A stretch of 64,000 bases of DNA from an uncultured Stenotrophomonas sp. (GCF_945952405.1 NZ_CAMFIA010000018.1:17348-81347); one strand, 5' to 3'; positions 51,402-60,825 are shown, numbered from the stretch's first letter. Notes: generated by a model from the letters alone, not told the origin. A program made the numbers and translations.

Positions 51402-51863
51402 TCAGCGTCCGGATGAGGATGTTCCCCTGGACTTGGCGACATCGGTTTCAAAGAAGTCCGGGATCTCGTGTTCGAAACTCTTCATGTAGCGGGCATAGCT
51501 CAACGTGGCCTGGTCGCCGAGGATCGGCAGGCGCTGTCCTGCCTGCTGTCCTGATGCCTGCAGGCGGAACAGGTCGCGTACGGTGTCGCCGATCGCGCTG
51601 CGCGGCGCTCGGGGCGCCACCGGGGCCGGCGCCGGGGCGGCGAGTGCGACCGGCGTTGCCGCTGCTGCGGGTGGTGCTGCGGGCACCGCCAGATTCACCG
51701 TCGCCAGTGACTCGGACTGCAGCGGTTGCGAAGCCGGTGTAGTGGGTGTGCCGCCGCCGAGCATCTGCCCGGTCAATGGCTGCTGCTGCGCCTGCGCGCC
51801 CGCGGCTGCCAACAGGCCGGCCAGCAGGGGCAACAGGCATCGGGTCATAGGCAACGTGGTCAT
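51402..51863 (-). CDS. DUF3613 protein in Tad operon
   Basis: A 153-residue exported protein. Signal peptide (LLPLLAGLLAAAGAQA), a Pro/Ala-rich linker (residues ~50-85), then the DUF3613 module: IGDTVRDLFRLQASGQQAGQRLPILGDQATLSYARYMKSFEHEIPDFFET. DUF3613 is found mostly inside Tad loci of Gamma- and Betaproteobacteria, suggesting a periplasmic role in pilus assembly. The start overlaps the tadD stop by ATGA. Confidence 0.8.
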   Translation of the reverse strand: MTTLPMTRCLLPLLAGLLAAAGAQAQQQPLTGQMLGGGTPTTPASQPLQSESLATVNLAVPAAPPAAAATPVALAAPAPAPVAPRAPRSAIGDTVRDLFRLQASGQQAGQRLPILGDQATLSYARYMKSFEHEIPDFFETDVAKSRGTSSSGR

Positions 51864-52750
51864 GGCGTGTTCCCGTTCGGCTGATCGGAGGCGCTGAAGC
51901 GTTCCAGCATCGAGGGCGGCAGGCGCTGCGGATCGCGCTCATCGCGGCTGTCGCGGCGCGGCTCGGCGGCCAGTCGTGCGGTCGCCGCTGGCGTGCCCGC
52001 ACTGCTGGTGCCGCTGCGGGTGGGCGCAGGTGCTGCAGCCACCGCCGCTGCGGCGGCGGCCTGGCGCTGCTGCAGGCGGGCGCGGATCTGCGTGGCCTGC
52101 TGCTGGATGCTGCGACGGGTCTGTTCATTGAGGCTGGCCTGCTGGGCCAGGCGCTCGGCGGTAGCGGTATCGCCCCGCAGCACCGCCCACAGCGCGAGAT
52201 TGGCGGTGGCCTTGGCGTTGCCTGGCGACAGTTCCAGTGCCTTGGCCAGGGGTTCGCGGGCCTGTTCGAACTGGCCGGCGCGCAGCCGTGCATAGCCGAG
52301 GTCGCCGAGGTAGTCGGTATTCAGTGGCTGCAGCTGGGTCGCGCGCGCCAATGCCTGCTCACTGCCGGCGTCGTCCTCGCGACGCGCGGCGATCAGGCCG
52401 AGGCCATGTGCGGCAGCGGCCGCCTGCGGGCCACTGGAGAGCTCGCGATACACCGCGACCGCCGCATCGGCCTGGCCGGTCTCGCGCAGCGCATCAGCCT
52501 GCAGCAGGCGCAGTGCCGGAGGATCACCATAACGTTGGCGGAAGGCATCGACGTGTGCCAGCGAGGCGTACCAGGCGCCTTGCTGCTGCATGCGCCCGAT
52601 CAGTTCCAGATAGGCATTGCGGCTGTCCTGTGGTGCCGGCTCCGGCGCGGCGAGGCTGGGCGCGCGCAGGTATTTGGGCGTCGTCGAGGCGCAGCCACTG
52701 GCGACGGCGGCGAGGGCAAGCAGCAGGCAGGAGGTGCGCAGGGCAGGCAT
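51860..52750 (-). CDS. tadD: TadD, TPR lipoprotein of the Tad pilus
   Basis: A 296-residue lipoprotein with lipobox SGC (Cys20) and a run of TPR repeats (residues ~50-190; AALRETGQADAAVAVYREL-type units, LGDLGYARLRAGQFEQAREPLAKALELSPGNAKATANLA). TadD acts as outer-membrane pilotin/adaptor for Tad assembly. A C-terminal Gln/Ala-rich extension (QQRQAAAAAAVAAAPAPTRSG) follows. Its ATG shares a base with the tadC stop (TGATG). Confidence 0.88.
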   Translation of the reverse strand: MPALRTSCLLLALAAVASGCASTTPKYLRAPSLAAPEPAPQDSRNAYLELIGRMQQQGAWYASLAHVDAFRQRYGDPPALRLLQADALRETGQADAAVAVYRELSSGPQAAAAAHGLGLIAARREDDAGSEQALARATQLQPLNTDYLGDLGYARLRAGQFEQAREPLAKALELSPGNAKATANLALWAVLRGDTATAERLAQQASLNEQTRRSIQQQATQIRARLQQRQAAAAAAVAAAPAPTRSGTSSAGTPAATARLAAEPRRDSRDERDPQRLPPSMLERFSASDQPNGNTP

Positions 52751-53685
52751 CAGGGCGATCCCATCTTGGACATGGTGGTAGCCAGCGCAACCAGCGCCGG
52801 GCCGGCAAGGACCAGCATCAGCGCTGGCAACAGGGTCAGCATCATCACCACGGTCATCTTCACCGAGAGCTTGCCGACCTTCTCCTTCAACGTGTTGCGG
52901 CGTTGTTCGCGCAGCCGGATGCTGAACTGCCGCAGCGGCTCCTGTACCGCGCCGCCGTGGGCATGGACCTGCAGGATCAGCTGCATCAGGCTGGTCAGGT
53001 CGTCGTCGGCATAGACTTCGCTCAGGCGCCGCAGCGACTGCGCACGGGTGCGGCCGTGGGTGTAGGCCACGTTGGCCTCCTGCAGCTCGCCACCGAGCAC
53101 CGGCAGTGCATCACGCAGCTTGTCGCCCAGTGTCTGCAGGCTCTGGTCCATGCTGAAGCCCACGCCCTGCAGCAGGCGCAGCAGGTCGATCAGCAGTGGC
53201 AGTTCATTGTCGACCGCACGCCGGCGCCGTTTCACCCAGGATGAAAGAATGAATTTCGGCAGCAGCAGTCCAGCCGCCAGCGCACCGATCACCACCATCA
53301 CCCGGGCCAGTCCATGCGCGCTGCTGAACGCCAGTGCCAGCGCCAGCACCAGCACGGCCAGCAACAGGCGCAGGCCGAGGTAGATGGCCGTGCCGCGGCG
53401 CGTGTTCCAGCCGGCCAGGTCCAGCAGCAGCCGGTCTTCATTGGCCAGCAGCGCGGCCTCCAGGCGGCCGCCACTGAGCGCGCGACCGAAGCGCTCCAGC
53501 CAGCCGAGCGAATCGCGCCGCGTGGTCTCCGCGTCACGCGCTTCGTCGCGCGGCTGCAGCGCGGTCTTCAACGTCGCCGAGGTGCGTTGTTCGCGGTGGC
53601 TGCGCACCCAGCCGGCAATGCCGAGCAGGGCGACGCCTGCGGCCAGCACCAGCAGGGACAGGGCGAACCAGGCGCTGGCGCTCAT
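52750..53685 (-). CDS. tadC: TadC, T2SF-type inner-membrane platform protein
   Basis: A 311-residue membrane protein with the T2SF (GspF-like) core: helices near residues 5-25 and 105-150, the cytosolic T2SF helical bundle (LPLLIDLLRLLQGVGFSMDQSLQTL; VYADDDLTSLMQLILQVHAHGGAVQEPLRQFSIRLREQR), and final helices (MTVVMMLTLLPALMLVLAGPALV). With TadB it forms the platform that couples the CpaF ATPase to pilus growth. ATG at 53685 replaces the longer frame start. Confidence 0.92.
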   Translation of the reverse strand: MSASAWFALSLLVLAAGVALLGIAGWVRSHREQRTSATLKTALQPRDEARDAETTRRDSLGWLERFGRALSGGRLEAALLANEDRLLLDLAGWNTRRGTAIYLGLRLLLAVLVLALALAFSSAHGLARVMVVIGALAAGLLLPKFILSSWVKRRRRAVDNELPLLIDLLRLLQGVGFSMDQSLQTLGDKLRDALPVLGGELQEANVAYTHGRTRAQSLRRLSEVYADDDLTSLMQLILQVHAHGGAVQEPLRQFSIRLREQRRNTLKEKVGKLSVKMTVVMMLTLLPALMLVLAGPALVALATTMSKMGSP

Positions 53686-53713
53686 CGTGTACCTCGCTGG
53701 CAGTTGCAGGCGG

Positions 53714-54670
53714 TCATAGTGATTTGGCCAGGCGATACAGCAGGAACGCGCCAAGCAGTTCCAGGCCCAGTGCGATCAGCAGGATCTTGTGGCCAAGCGG
53801 ATCGTGCAGCACCGGCTGGAAGAACGCCGGGCTTGAGATCGCCATCAGCACGGCGCTGGCCGGCGGCAGCAGGCCCAGCACCCAGGCCGACATGCGTGTT
53901 TCCGACGTGGTCGCAGCGAGTTCCTGCTGGGCCTGTTCCAGGTCGCGCATGAAATCCCCCATGCGCTGCAGGATCTGGTCGGCACGGCCGCCGATGCGGA
54001 CGCTGACCCCGATCACCACCGCCAGTACCTTGAGCACATCCATCCGGTACGGCTGTGAAGCCAGGGTCAGGGCGCGGTCCAGGTCCATGCCGCTGCGCGC
54101 GTAGCGCACCGTGGTATCGAGCAACCCGCGCAACGGCGCGCTGGTCTGCATCGAAGACACCTGGAAGGCCGCCTGCAGGCTGTTGCCGAGCGCGGTCAAG
54201 CGCACCAGGTTGTCGAGGAAGTCGGGCAGCTGATGCAGCAGCTGTGCGCGCAGCCTGGTGGTCCGGCGCATCACCCACAACCAGCAACCCAGCAGGTACA
54301 GCAGCAAGGTCAGCGGGAACATCCATGCGGTGCCCAGCCGCATCGCCGCCACCACCGACAGTACCAGCCCCGGTACCAGCAGCATGATCGGCAGCTTCCA
54401 GCCGGTCTGCAGGCCGGCGCGCTGCAGCAGGCCGTCCAGCGGCAGTACCCGGCGACCGCTGCTGGCGGGGCGTGCCGGATCGTTGGCGGCGGTGACTGAC
54501 GGTCCCGCAGGTGCTCCGCTGCCGGCACTGCCGCGTGCCAGCTGCTGCTCGGCGTGCTGCAGCGAGGCCTGGCGCTGTTCGCGGCTGCTGGCGCTGCCCC
54601 ACAGCCAGACCGCCAGCGCCAGCAGCACCGAGATGATGCTCAACACGCCCAGCAGCAGGCCGGTGCCCAT
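53714..54670 (-). CDS. tadB: TadB, T2SF-type inner-membrane platform protein
   Basis: A 318-residue membrane protein, partner of TadC. N-terminal helix (LLLGVLSIISVLLALAVWLWG), two central helices near residues 90-130, the T2SF bundle (LLHQLPDFLDNLVRLTALGNSLQAAFQVSS; GLLDTTVRYARSGMDLDRAL; ADQILQRMGDFMRDLEQAQQELAATTSETRMSAWVLGLLP) and a last helix. Starts 2 bp after cpaF; 28 bp gap to tadC. Confidence 0.92.
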   Translation of the reverse strand: MGTGLLLGVLSIISVLLALAVWLWGSASSREQRQASLQHAEQQLARGSAGSGAPAGPSVTAANDPARPASSGRRVLPLDGLLQRAGLQTGWKLPIMLLVPGLVLSVVAAMRLGTAWMFPLTLLLYLLGCWLWVMRRTTRLRAQLLHQLPDFLDNLVRLTALGNSLQAAFQVSSMQTSAPLRGLLDTTVRYARSGMDLDRALTLASQPYRMDVLKVLAVVIGVSVRIGGRADQILQRMGDFMRDLEQAQQELAATTSETRMSAWVLGLLPPASAVLMAISSPAFFQPVLHDPLGHKILLIALGLELLGAFLLYRLAKSL

Positions 54671-54672
54671 GC

Positions 54673-56022
54673 TCAGAAGTCCCCGTAGAGCGATTCACGC
54701 AGCTGCTGGCGGAACGGTTCCAGCTTGTGCGAGTGCGGATGGAAGCCGAGCCCGATCCAGCGATCGGTCTCCTTGCCAGTGCTGTCGATCTGCAGCTCGT
54801 GGCGGAACATCTCCTGCGTGGTGATCAGGTTGTCGCTGACGCCGGTGATCTCGGTGATCGAGACCAGCACGCGGCGGCCGCTGCCCAGCCGCGAGATCTG
54901 CACGATGAAGTCGATCGCGCTGGCGATCTGCCGGCGCAGGCTGTCTTCGCTGCCCTGGAAGCCTGCGAAGCCGGCCAGCATCTCGATGCGGTACAGGCAG
55001 TCGCGTGGCGAATTGGCGTGGATGGTCGCCATCGAGCCGTCATGGCCAGTGTTCATCGCCTGCAGCATCTCCAGTACCTCGGCGCCGCGTACTTCGCCGA
55101 CCACGATGCGGTCGGGGCGCATGCGCAGGCTGTTGCGGACCAGGTCGCGGATGCTGACCGCGCCATGCCCCTCGGCACCGCCGATACGGCTTTCCAGGCG
55201 CACCACGTGCGGGTGGTTGAGCGACAGTTCGGCGGTGTCCTCGACGGTGATCACGCGCTCGTTGTCCGGCACGTAGCTGGCCAGTGCGTTCAGCAGCGAG
55301 GTCTTGCCCGAGCTGGTGCCGCCTGACACCAGGATGTTGCAGCGGCCCAGCACCATCGCCTTCAGCAGTGCCTGCATCGGCGCGTCGAAGGTGCCCTTGG
55401 CCAGCAGTTCGTCGGGCGTGAACGGATCCTTGCGGAACTTGCGGATGGAGACCATCGGGCCATCCACCGCCAGCGGCGAGATGATCGCGTTGAGGCGGCC
55501 GCCGTTGGGCAGGCGCGCGTCGACCATCGGGTTGGAATCATCCAGACGGCGTCCCAGGGGGGCCAGGATACGGCGCAGGATGCGCAGCAGGTGGGTATCG
55601 TCGGTGAAGCGCTGGGTCGCGCGCTTCAGCTGGCCGCCCTGCGAGACGTGCACGTCCTTGAAGCCGTTGATGAGGATGTCCTCGATCGACGGGTCATGCA
55701 GCAGGTCGTCGAGTGGGCCGAAGCCGGTCAGCTCCTTGACCAGCCCTTCGGCGACCACCTGCATTTCTTCCTCGTTGATCGGGATCCGCCATTCCTGGAT
55801 GAAGCCCACCGTCTGCACCTGCACCCAGCGTGCGATGGTGTCCGGGGCCCAGGAATCAATGTCGATCCGCTCGTCCTCGATGCTGTTGAGCAGGTGCTCG
55901 TGCGCGGCCGACAGCACCTTCTGGTACTGCTCGGTCTGCGCGAAAGGCAGATGGCCCGGGGCGCTGTCGGGCAACACCGGGCGGGTGGCGGCATGCGGGA
56001 ACGGGGTTACCTTGTCTTCCAT
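54673..56022 (-). CDS. cpaF: CpaF/TadA, Tad pilus secretion ATPase
   Basis: A 449-residue secretion-family ATPase that powers Flp pilus assembly. Walker A GGTSSGKT near residue 234, Asp box and Walker B in RPDRIVVGEVRGAEVLEMLQAMNTGHDGSMATIHANS, and the N-terminal FGPLDDLLHDPSIEDILINGFKDVHV domain. Forms hexamers under the TadB/TadC platform. Overlaps the end of cpaE by 16 bases. Confidence 0.96.
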   Translation of the reverse strand: MEDKVTPFPHAATRPVLPDSAPGHLPFAQTEQYQKVLSAAHEHLLNSIEDERIDIDSWAPDTIARWVQVQTVGFIQEWRIPINEEEMQVVAEGLVKELTGFGPLDDLLHDPSIEDILINGFKDVHVSQGGQLKRATQRFTDDTHLLRILRRILAPLGRRLDDSNPMVDARLPNGGRLNAIISPLAVDGPMVSIRKFRKDPFTPDELLAKGTFDAPMQALLKAMVLGRCNILVSGGTSSGKTSLLNALASYVPDNERVITVEDTAELSLNHPHVVRLESRIGGAEGHGAVSIRDLVRNSLRMRPDRIVVGEVRGAEVLEMLQAMNTGHDGSMATIHANSPRDCLYRIEMLAGFAGFQGSEDSLRRQIASAIDFIVQISRLGSGRRVLVSITEITGVSDNLITTQEMFRHELQIDSTGKETDRWIGLGFHPHSHKLEPFRQQLRESLYGDF

Positions 56023-57218
56023 TGCGATCCACCCAGGGCAAGGGAGAGTCTTTCCCGCAGGCCATGTGCCTGCACCGGGCAGGCCGCCGGGTCCAGGCGC
56101 GAGACGAGCGGGGCGAGGGCACGCAGGTAGGGGTCGCGCGGCGCATCCTGCAGCAGCAGGTGGCCCTGGCTTGCGGACAGGCGCACGCGCGGACGTTCGG
56201 GCAGGGTGGCCAGCAACGGCACCTCGAAGCGGCGCGCGATCTGCTCCGGGCTCATGCCGCTGCTGTCGTCATGGCGGTTGATCACCAGCTGCAGCCGCTT
56301 CTCGCGCTCGCGCTGTCCCGCCAGGTGCTTCAGTGCCTGGTCAAGCGAGACCAGGGTGGCGATCGACGCGTCGGTGACCAGCCAGATCTCGTGGGCCTGG
56401 TCCAGCAGCAGCGGTGGCAACTGCCGCAACGGGCAGCCACCGGCGTCGCACAGCACGTTGGCGAACACGCCGCGCAGGCGCTGCAGCAGTGCGCCGGGAT
56501 CGGATGGCGGCACCGCATCACTGCCGCTGGCGCGATCCAGCAGTACCAGCCCGGAATCGTGACGTGCCATCGCAGTGCGGGCGAGGGTGGCATCGATGCG
56601 GCTGGCGTTGCGCAGCGCGTCCTCGTAGTGGAAGCGGCTGTCGAGATTGAGATAGAGCGCCAGGTCACCGGACGGCTGCGCCAGCTCCATCAGCAGTCCA
56701 TCCTGCAGCAGCGCTTCGCCCTGGGCGAGCGCGCGGGTCTGCTGTGCCAGCACTGACAGGTGCGCGGCCAGGGTGCTGGTGCCCACTCCGGCGCGAACGC
56801 CCAGCAGCACGATCAGGCGGGCCTTGTGTGCGTGCTGCGCGGCCGCGGCAGGGCGGGGTGAAAGCGCGCGGCGCAAGGCCGCTTCGATGCCAGCGTTGTC
56901 GCTGTCCAGGTCCAGTACGTCGCGCAGGCCGACACGCAGGGCCATCACCACCCCTTCCACCTGGCCGGTGCTGGTGGCGCCAACCGCGACCAGCATCAGG
57001 TCCGGTTCGGTCTGCTGCAGCTGCTGTGCGAGCACGCTTGAGGCGGCTGCATGCTCGGGACGGAAGTCGAGCAGCACCAGGCTCTGGGGCCCACGCTGCA
57101 GATCCTGCGCGGAGGTCGGGCTGTTGCTGTCCTGCCAGTGCAGGGTGGTGGTCGGCGGCAGCTTGGCCGCCAGCCGGGGCAGCAGTTCGCGATCCATTCC
57201 GTACAGGACCAGGTTCAT
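56007..57218 (-). CDS. cpaE: CpaE/TadZ, ParA-like pilus-positioning protein
   Basis: A 403-residue protein with an N-terminal receiver-like domain (VLYGMDRELLPRLAAKL; SLVLLDFRPEHA; RVGLRDVLDLDSDNAG) and a ParA/MinD-like ATPase domain. The P-loop reads LLGVRAGVGTSTLAAHL, lacking the Walker A lysine, a known variation in TadZ proteins that suggests altered nucleotide use. TadZ places the Tad machine at the cell pole. The start is ATG at 57218 (AAGGA upstream); an in-frame start at 57263 is less likely. Confidence 0.9.
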   Translation of the reverse strand: MNLVLYGMDRELLPRLAAKLPPTTTLHWQDSNSPTSAQDLQRGPQSLVLLDFRPEHAAASSVLAQQLQQTEPDLMLVAVGATSTGQVEGVVMALRVGLRDVLDLDSDNAGIEAALRRALSPRPAAAAQHAHKARLIVLLGVRAGVGTSTLAAHLSVLAQQTRALAQGEALLQDGLLMELAQPSGDLALYLNLDSRFHYEDALRNASRIDATLARTAMARHDSGLVLLDRASGSDAVPPSDPGALLQRLRGVFANVLCDAGGCPLRQLPPLLLDQAHEIWLVTDASIATLVSLDQALKHLAGQREREKRLQLVINRHDDSSGMSPEQIARRFEVPLLATLPERPRVRLSASQGHLLLQDAPRDPYLRALAPLVSRLDPAACPVQAHGLRERLSLALGGSQWKTR

Positions 57219-57290
57219 CGGTGGTCCTTGCGGATGCAGCGGCTGGGCAGTGGCGTAGGGCATGGGCGTGGTATCGCAGGCATCAGGGAA

Positions 57291-58646
57291 TCAGCGCGAG
57301 AATCCGGGCACCGGGTCCTGGCTGATCGGGCCAAGCAGCCACGAGCCCCATTCGGGCAGGTTCGGCTTGGCCTCGCGTTCGCCAGGCAGCGGCAGCTCGG
57401 TGTTGCGTGCCAACGGCTGCACCAGCCGCGGCGTGACGATGATCACCAGCTCCTTGTCCTGGCGCTTGTAATCGAGATTGCGGAAGAACGAGCCGATGAT
57501 CGGCAGATCGCCCAGCAGCGGGATCTTGCCGACGCTGGAGACGACGTTGGAACTGACCAGTCCACCAATCACGAAGCTCTCGCCGTCGCCGAGCTCGACC
57601 GTGGTATCCGCACGACGGGTGGTGATCGAGGGGATCTGCACGCCGTTGAGCGCGATGGCGTTGCTGTAGTCCAGGTCACTGGCCTCCGGCGCGACCTTCA
57701 GCGCGATCCGGTTGGGCGCCAGCACGGTGGGCGTGACGGTCAGGCCGATACCAAAGGGCTTGTAGGTGATGGTGGTGGTGCCGAGACCCTGCGGCTCCAG
57801 GATCGGCAGCTCGCCACCGGCCAGGAAACTGGCGCTCTGCCCGGACAGCGCGACCAGGGTCGGCTCGGCCAGCACGCGTGCCATGCCGTTGCTCTGCAGC
57901 AGATCGACATCGGCGTTCCACAGGCCCTTGGTCGAGCCGAACACCAGGCGGAATGCCGACGAGATCGGCGATTCGGCTTCATTGCCGGAATTGCCCTCCT
58001 TCATGCCGGGCAGGATGCCGGTGTTGCCCGGCAGCTGGCCGCCCGGACGGGCGAAGCCATAGGCGAAGTTGCCATTGCGGTTCTGGAAGCTGATACCGAT
58101 CTGCTTCAGCGCGGTCTTGTTGAACTCGACCACCTTGACCTCGACCTGGACCACGCCGCCGCTGCTGACGGTGGACGCATCGGCGAGCAGGCCGTCCTTG
58201 CCCAGCGACATGGCGGCGGTCTTCTGTTCCTGCATGTGCGACAGCGTGCTGTCGGTGCTTCCCTGCAGCAGGCCCTGATGGTCCTGCTGGGTGAACACCA
58301 GCCCGCTGGCGCCGGCGTCGGCAGCCCCCTGCACCGCGCTCTGCACCCGCACCTGCATCCGCTGCGGCTCGGCCTGCTTTCGGTGCCAGAGCAGCAGGGT
58401 GGTGGTACCCGGCGCCTTGCCCACCAGCAGCGCCTGGCGCTGGCCGCGCAGCATCACGATATCGGCGACGCCCGGATCGGCGATGGCGACCCGTTCCAGG
58501 TCGGCCGGCAGGGTCCAGGGGCGCTGTTCACGCGCCTGCAGGACCAGGTCGTCGGCGGCCACGCTCGTCGCTGGCGCCAGCAGCACCAGCAGCAGGGCCA
58601 GCCAGCGCTGGCGGGAGGAGAGGCGTGGACGGCGGCATTGGGTCAT
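57291..58646 (-). CDS. cpaC: CpaC/RcpA, Tad outer-membrane secretin
   Basis: A 451-residue secretin forming the pilus exit pore. Signal peptide (LALLLVLLAPATSVAA), a pilus-formation N-domain (LTLQARE-type LVLQAREQRPWTLPADLERVAIADPGVADIVMLRG and QALLVGKAPGTTTLLLWHR), and the secretin core (VEVKVVEFNKTALKQIGI; FLAGGELPILEPQGLGTTTITYKPFGIGLTVTPTVL; FVIGGLVSSNVVSSVGKIPLLGDLPIIGSFFR; VIIVTPRLV). 72 bp upstream of cpaE. Confidence 0.95.
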   Translation of the reverse strand: MTQCRRPRLSSRQRWLALLLVLLAPATSVAADDLVLQAREQRPWTLPADLERVAIADPGVADIVMLRGQRQALLVGKAPGTTTLLLWHRKQAEPQRMQVRVQSAVQGAADAGASGLVFTQQDHQGLLQGSTDSTLSHMQEQKTAAMSLGKDGLLADASTVSSGGVVQVEVKVVEFNKTALKQIGISFQNRNGNFAYGFARPGGQLPGNTGILPGMKEGNSGNEAESPISSAFRLVFGSTKGLWNADVDLLQSNGMARVLAEPTLVALSGQSASFLAGGELPILEPQGLGTTTITYKPFGIGLTVTPTVLAPNRIALKVAPEASDLDYSNAIALNGVQIPSITTRRADTTVELGDGESFVIGGLVSSNVVSSVGKIPLLGDLPIIGSFFRNLDYKRQDKELVIIVTPRLVQPLARNTELPLPGEREAKPNLPEWGSWLLGPISQDPVPGFSR

Positions 58647-58664
58647 GGATGCACTCGATGCAGG

Positions 58665-59702
58665 TCAAAGGGAACCACGGGGGGCGGAGCTGTCACCACG
58701 GATGATCTCGATGCCCGATGCACGCGGGGCGCTGCGTCGCGGTGCCGAGGCCGGCGCCGGCCCTTCAGGCGGGGTGCGTACCGGACGGTTGCCGCGGCCG
58801 GCCAGGGCATCGCCATCGATACCGGCGAAGGCGTGGTTTTCCGGGCGCTGCAGGGCCAGTTGCTGTTCCGCATCCAGGCCGCGCAGCGGATCGATCACGC
58901 CGCGTGCCTGGGGGAACAGGGCCAGATCGGGAAGACCGGTATCGGCGGGATTGCGCAGGGCCAGGAACAGCTTGCCCTGCTGCGCGCCCAGCAACAGCCG
59001 GTTGGCATCGGCCACGGGCACTGCCAGCACGGCACTGCGTGCAGGTTGGGTGGCTTCACTGGCCGTTGCATGGGAGCTGCCGCTGCCGGTGATGTCGGCG
59101 GCACGCGGGTCGTTGCGGCTATCGCCCTCATTGCCGGCGGTGGACTCGCTGGCGACCGGTGCGATGTCCTGCTGGCCATAGCTGAGCACGCGCAGGCGCG
59201 ACAGCAGCAGGCGGGTCTGTGCCGTCTCGGCCGGTCCACCGCTGTTGGCCTGCGCAGTGCGCAGATTGAGGAAGACGTCGACGAAATCCCCCGGCAGGAT
59301 GCGGTTGCCGGCGCCGACCAGCTCGTCGACCGGTACCGCAAGCGCCCGTTCGCCGGGGCGCAGTTGCAGCGAGAAGCCCTGGGCCAGGGCGCTGCTGCTG
59401 ATCGCCGTGCCCTCGGCGATGTCCTGCACCGGGACCTTGCCGACCACTGCGGCGATGCTGCTGGCCGCACCGGCCACCGGTGCGGTCCGCTGTGCGAGGC
59501 GCAGTCCATTGGCGGTGATCGGCTCGCCGGCCGGCAGGCGCGCCACGGCCTCCACCACCGTGATCGCCGCAACCTCACCGTGCACGATCGGCGCGGCTGC
59601 GGCGGGCGTGGCGGGCTTGCGCCCGATCATCAGTGCGATCACCGCCAGCAGCACGGCCAGCCCGATCAGGGCGACGGCAGCGATGCGGGTCAACTTGAGC
59701 AT
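58665..59702 (-). CDS. cpaB: CpaB/RcpC, Tad assembly protein
   Basis: A 345-residue protein with an N-terminal helix (VALIGLAVLLAVIALMIG), then SAF-like and RcpC domains (VVEAVARLPAGEPITANGLRLAQR; GTAISSSALAQGFSLQLRPGERALAVPVDELVGAGNRILPGDFVDVFLNL). CpaB links the inner membrane to the secretin. Lies between tadE and cpaC, 18-23 bp gaps. Confidence 0.92.
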   Translation of the reverse strand: MLKLTRIAAVALIGLAVLLAVIALMIGRKPATPAAAAPIVHGEVAAITVVEAVARLPAGEPITANGLRLAQRTAPVAGAASSIAAVVGKVPVQDIAEGTAISSSALAQGFSLQLRPGERALAVPVDELVGAGNRILPGDFVDVFLNLRTAQANSGGPAETAQTRLLLSRLRVLSYGQQDIAPVASESTAGNEGDSRNDPRAADITGSGSSHATASEATQPARSAVLAVPVADANRLLLGAQQGKLFLALRNPADTGLPDLALFPQARGVIDPLRGLDAEQQLALQRPENHAFAGIDGDALAGRGNRPVRTPPEGPAPASAPRRSAPRASGIEIIRGDSSAPRGSL

Positions 59703-59725
59703 GGAACCGTCTCCTGTAGTGATCG

Positions 59726-60202
59726 TCAGCTGCCGCTGCCGAGGTCAAGCTGGGCGACCGCGACGCTGCGGATGGGCGCCTGCATCACCCACTTGTAAAG
59801 CGTGGCGGTGCCGGGCAGGAAGGGGTGGCTGGCGTAGTCGTAGCTGACCGTTACCGTCATGCACTGGGCGGTGGCCAGGCCGGCGCAGGGCGCCTGCGCG
59901 GACACCACGATGGCGTTGCTGCCACCGTTGCTGCAGTCCACGCCTTGTCCGGAAAAGTTCAGCAGCCACTGCATTGAACTGCGCGCAGCGACACAGGCCG
60001 CCGTGCGCCGCTCATTGGCGGTGCCGTACCGCAGGGACGCACGTGCGCCCTCGGCCGACGCGGTGGCCAGGGTCTGCTGCGCAGCCATGATCATCACCCC
60101 GGAAAAGGTGAACAGCAGCAGTGGCAACAGGCCCAGCATCAGCATCAGCGCGAACTCGATGCTGGCCACGCCGCGTTGCAGCCGTGGAGTATTGAGGGTC
60201 AT
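59726..60202 (-). CDS. tadE: TadE-like pseudopilin
   Basis: A 158-residue TadE-family pseudopilin: RGVASIEFALMLMLGLLPLLLFTFSGVMIMAAQQTLATASAEGARASLRYG, with the prepilin-like G/ASIEF processing site and long hydrophobic helix, then a Cys-bearing periplasmic domain. It is processed by CpaA and helps start pilus assembly. ATG at 60202 overlaps the cpaA stop (ATGA). Confidence 0.9.
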   Translation of the reverse strand: MTLNTPRLQRGVASIEFALMLMLGLLPLLLFTFSGVMIMAAQQTLATASAEGARASLRYGTANERRTAACVAARSSMQWLLNFSGQGVDCSNGGSNAIVVSAQAPCAGLATAQCMTVTVSYDYASHPFLPGTATLYKWVMQAPIRSVAVAQLDLGSGS

Positions 60203-60744
60203 GCCAGACCTCCGTAGACGCTTGCCAGCACCCAGCCGATGCCGGCGACGGCCAGATAGGCCGCATAGGGAATGCCACGTCGCCCCTGGCGGGCACTCTG
60301 CATGTCGCGCAGGGCCGGGTGTGATTGCCACTGGCTGCTGGCACGGTTGACCTGCATCTGCAGGCCCTGCGGAAGCCACGCGGCCAGCCGGCGGCCGGCG
60401 AGGATCAGCACGGCATGCAGGCCGGCTGCGAGGCTGGCCACGATCCAGATCGGCAGCAGCGCCTTCCAGCCGAGCATCAGCCCCAGCACCGCAAAGAACT
60501 TCACATCGCCGGCACCCATCCAGCGGATGGCGTAGAACGGCAGCAGCGCCAGCAGGCCGAGCGCCGCGCCGGCAACGTGGGCAAGCCACGGCTGGCGCGG
60601 CACGCTGAACTGGCCGGCGATGATCAGCGCAATGGCGATCACCGACGCGGACAGCAGCCAGGCATTGGATACCCGACGGGCATACAGGTCGCCGATGGCG
60701 ATCCGCAGGCACACGCCGATGGCCAATAATCCCAGCACTGTCAT
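60199..60744 (-). CDS. cpaA: CpaA/TadV, prepilin peptidase
   Basis: A 181-residue membrane aspartyl protease that cleaves Flp and TadE-type prepilins. The two catalytic aspartates are in IGDLYARRVSN and GAGDVKFF; five to six hydrophobic helices surround them. Shorter than PilD because it lacks the methylase domain, as normal for TadV. A hairpin lies between flp and this gene. Confidence 0.93.
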   Translation of the reverse strand: MTVLGLLAIGVCLRIAIGDLYARRVSNAWLLSASVIAIALIIAGQFSVPRQPWLAHVAGAALGLLALLPFYAIRWMGAGDVKFFAVLGLMLGWKALLPIWIVASLAAGLHAVLILAGRRLAAWLPQGLQMQVNRASSQWQSHPALRDMQSARQGRRGIPYAAYLAVAGIGWVLASVYGGLA

Positions 60745-60805
60745 CGCACACTCCGTCGTCCGTCACTGGACGGTCTGCCGTTGCTTCCGGGGCACCACCC
60801 CGCAA

Positions 60806-60825
60806 CGCCGCAGGCGACTGCGGCG
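60806..60825. other. Hairpin between flp and cpaA
   Basis: CGCCGCAG (60806-60813) and CTGCGGCG (60818-60825) form a perfect 8-bp stem with a 4-nt loop, 9 bp past the flp stop. On the flp mRNA the loop is UCGC. Probably reduces read-through into the rest of the operon or protects the flp 3' end, so that more pilin than machinery is made. Confidence 0.55.

Noticed and set aside
57051-59798. 915-codon plus-strand open frame opposite cpaE, cpaC and cpaB
   Set aside because: Shadow of conserved Tad genes; composition artefact of high GC.
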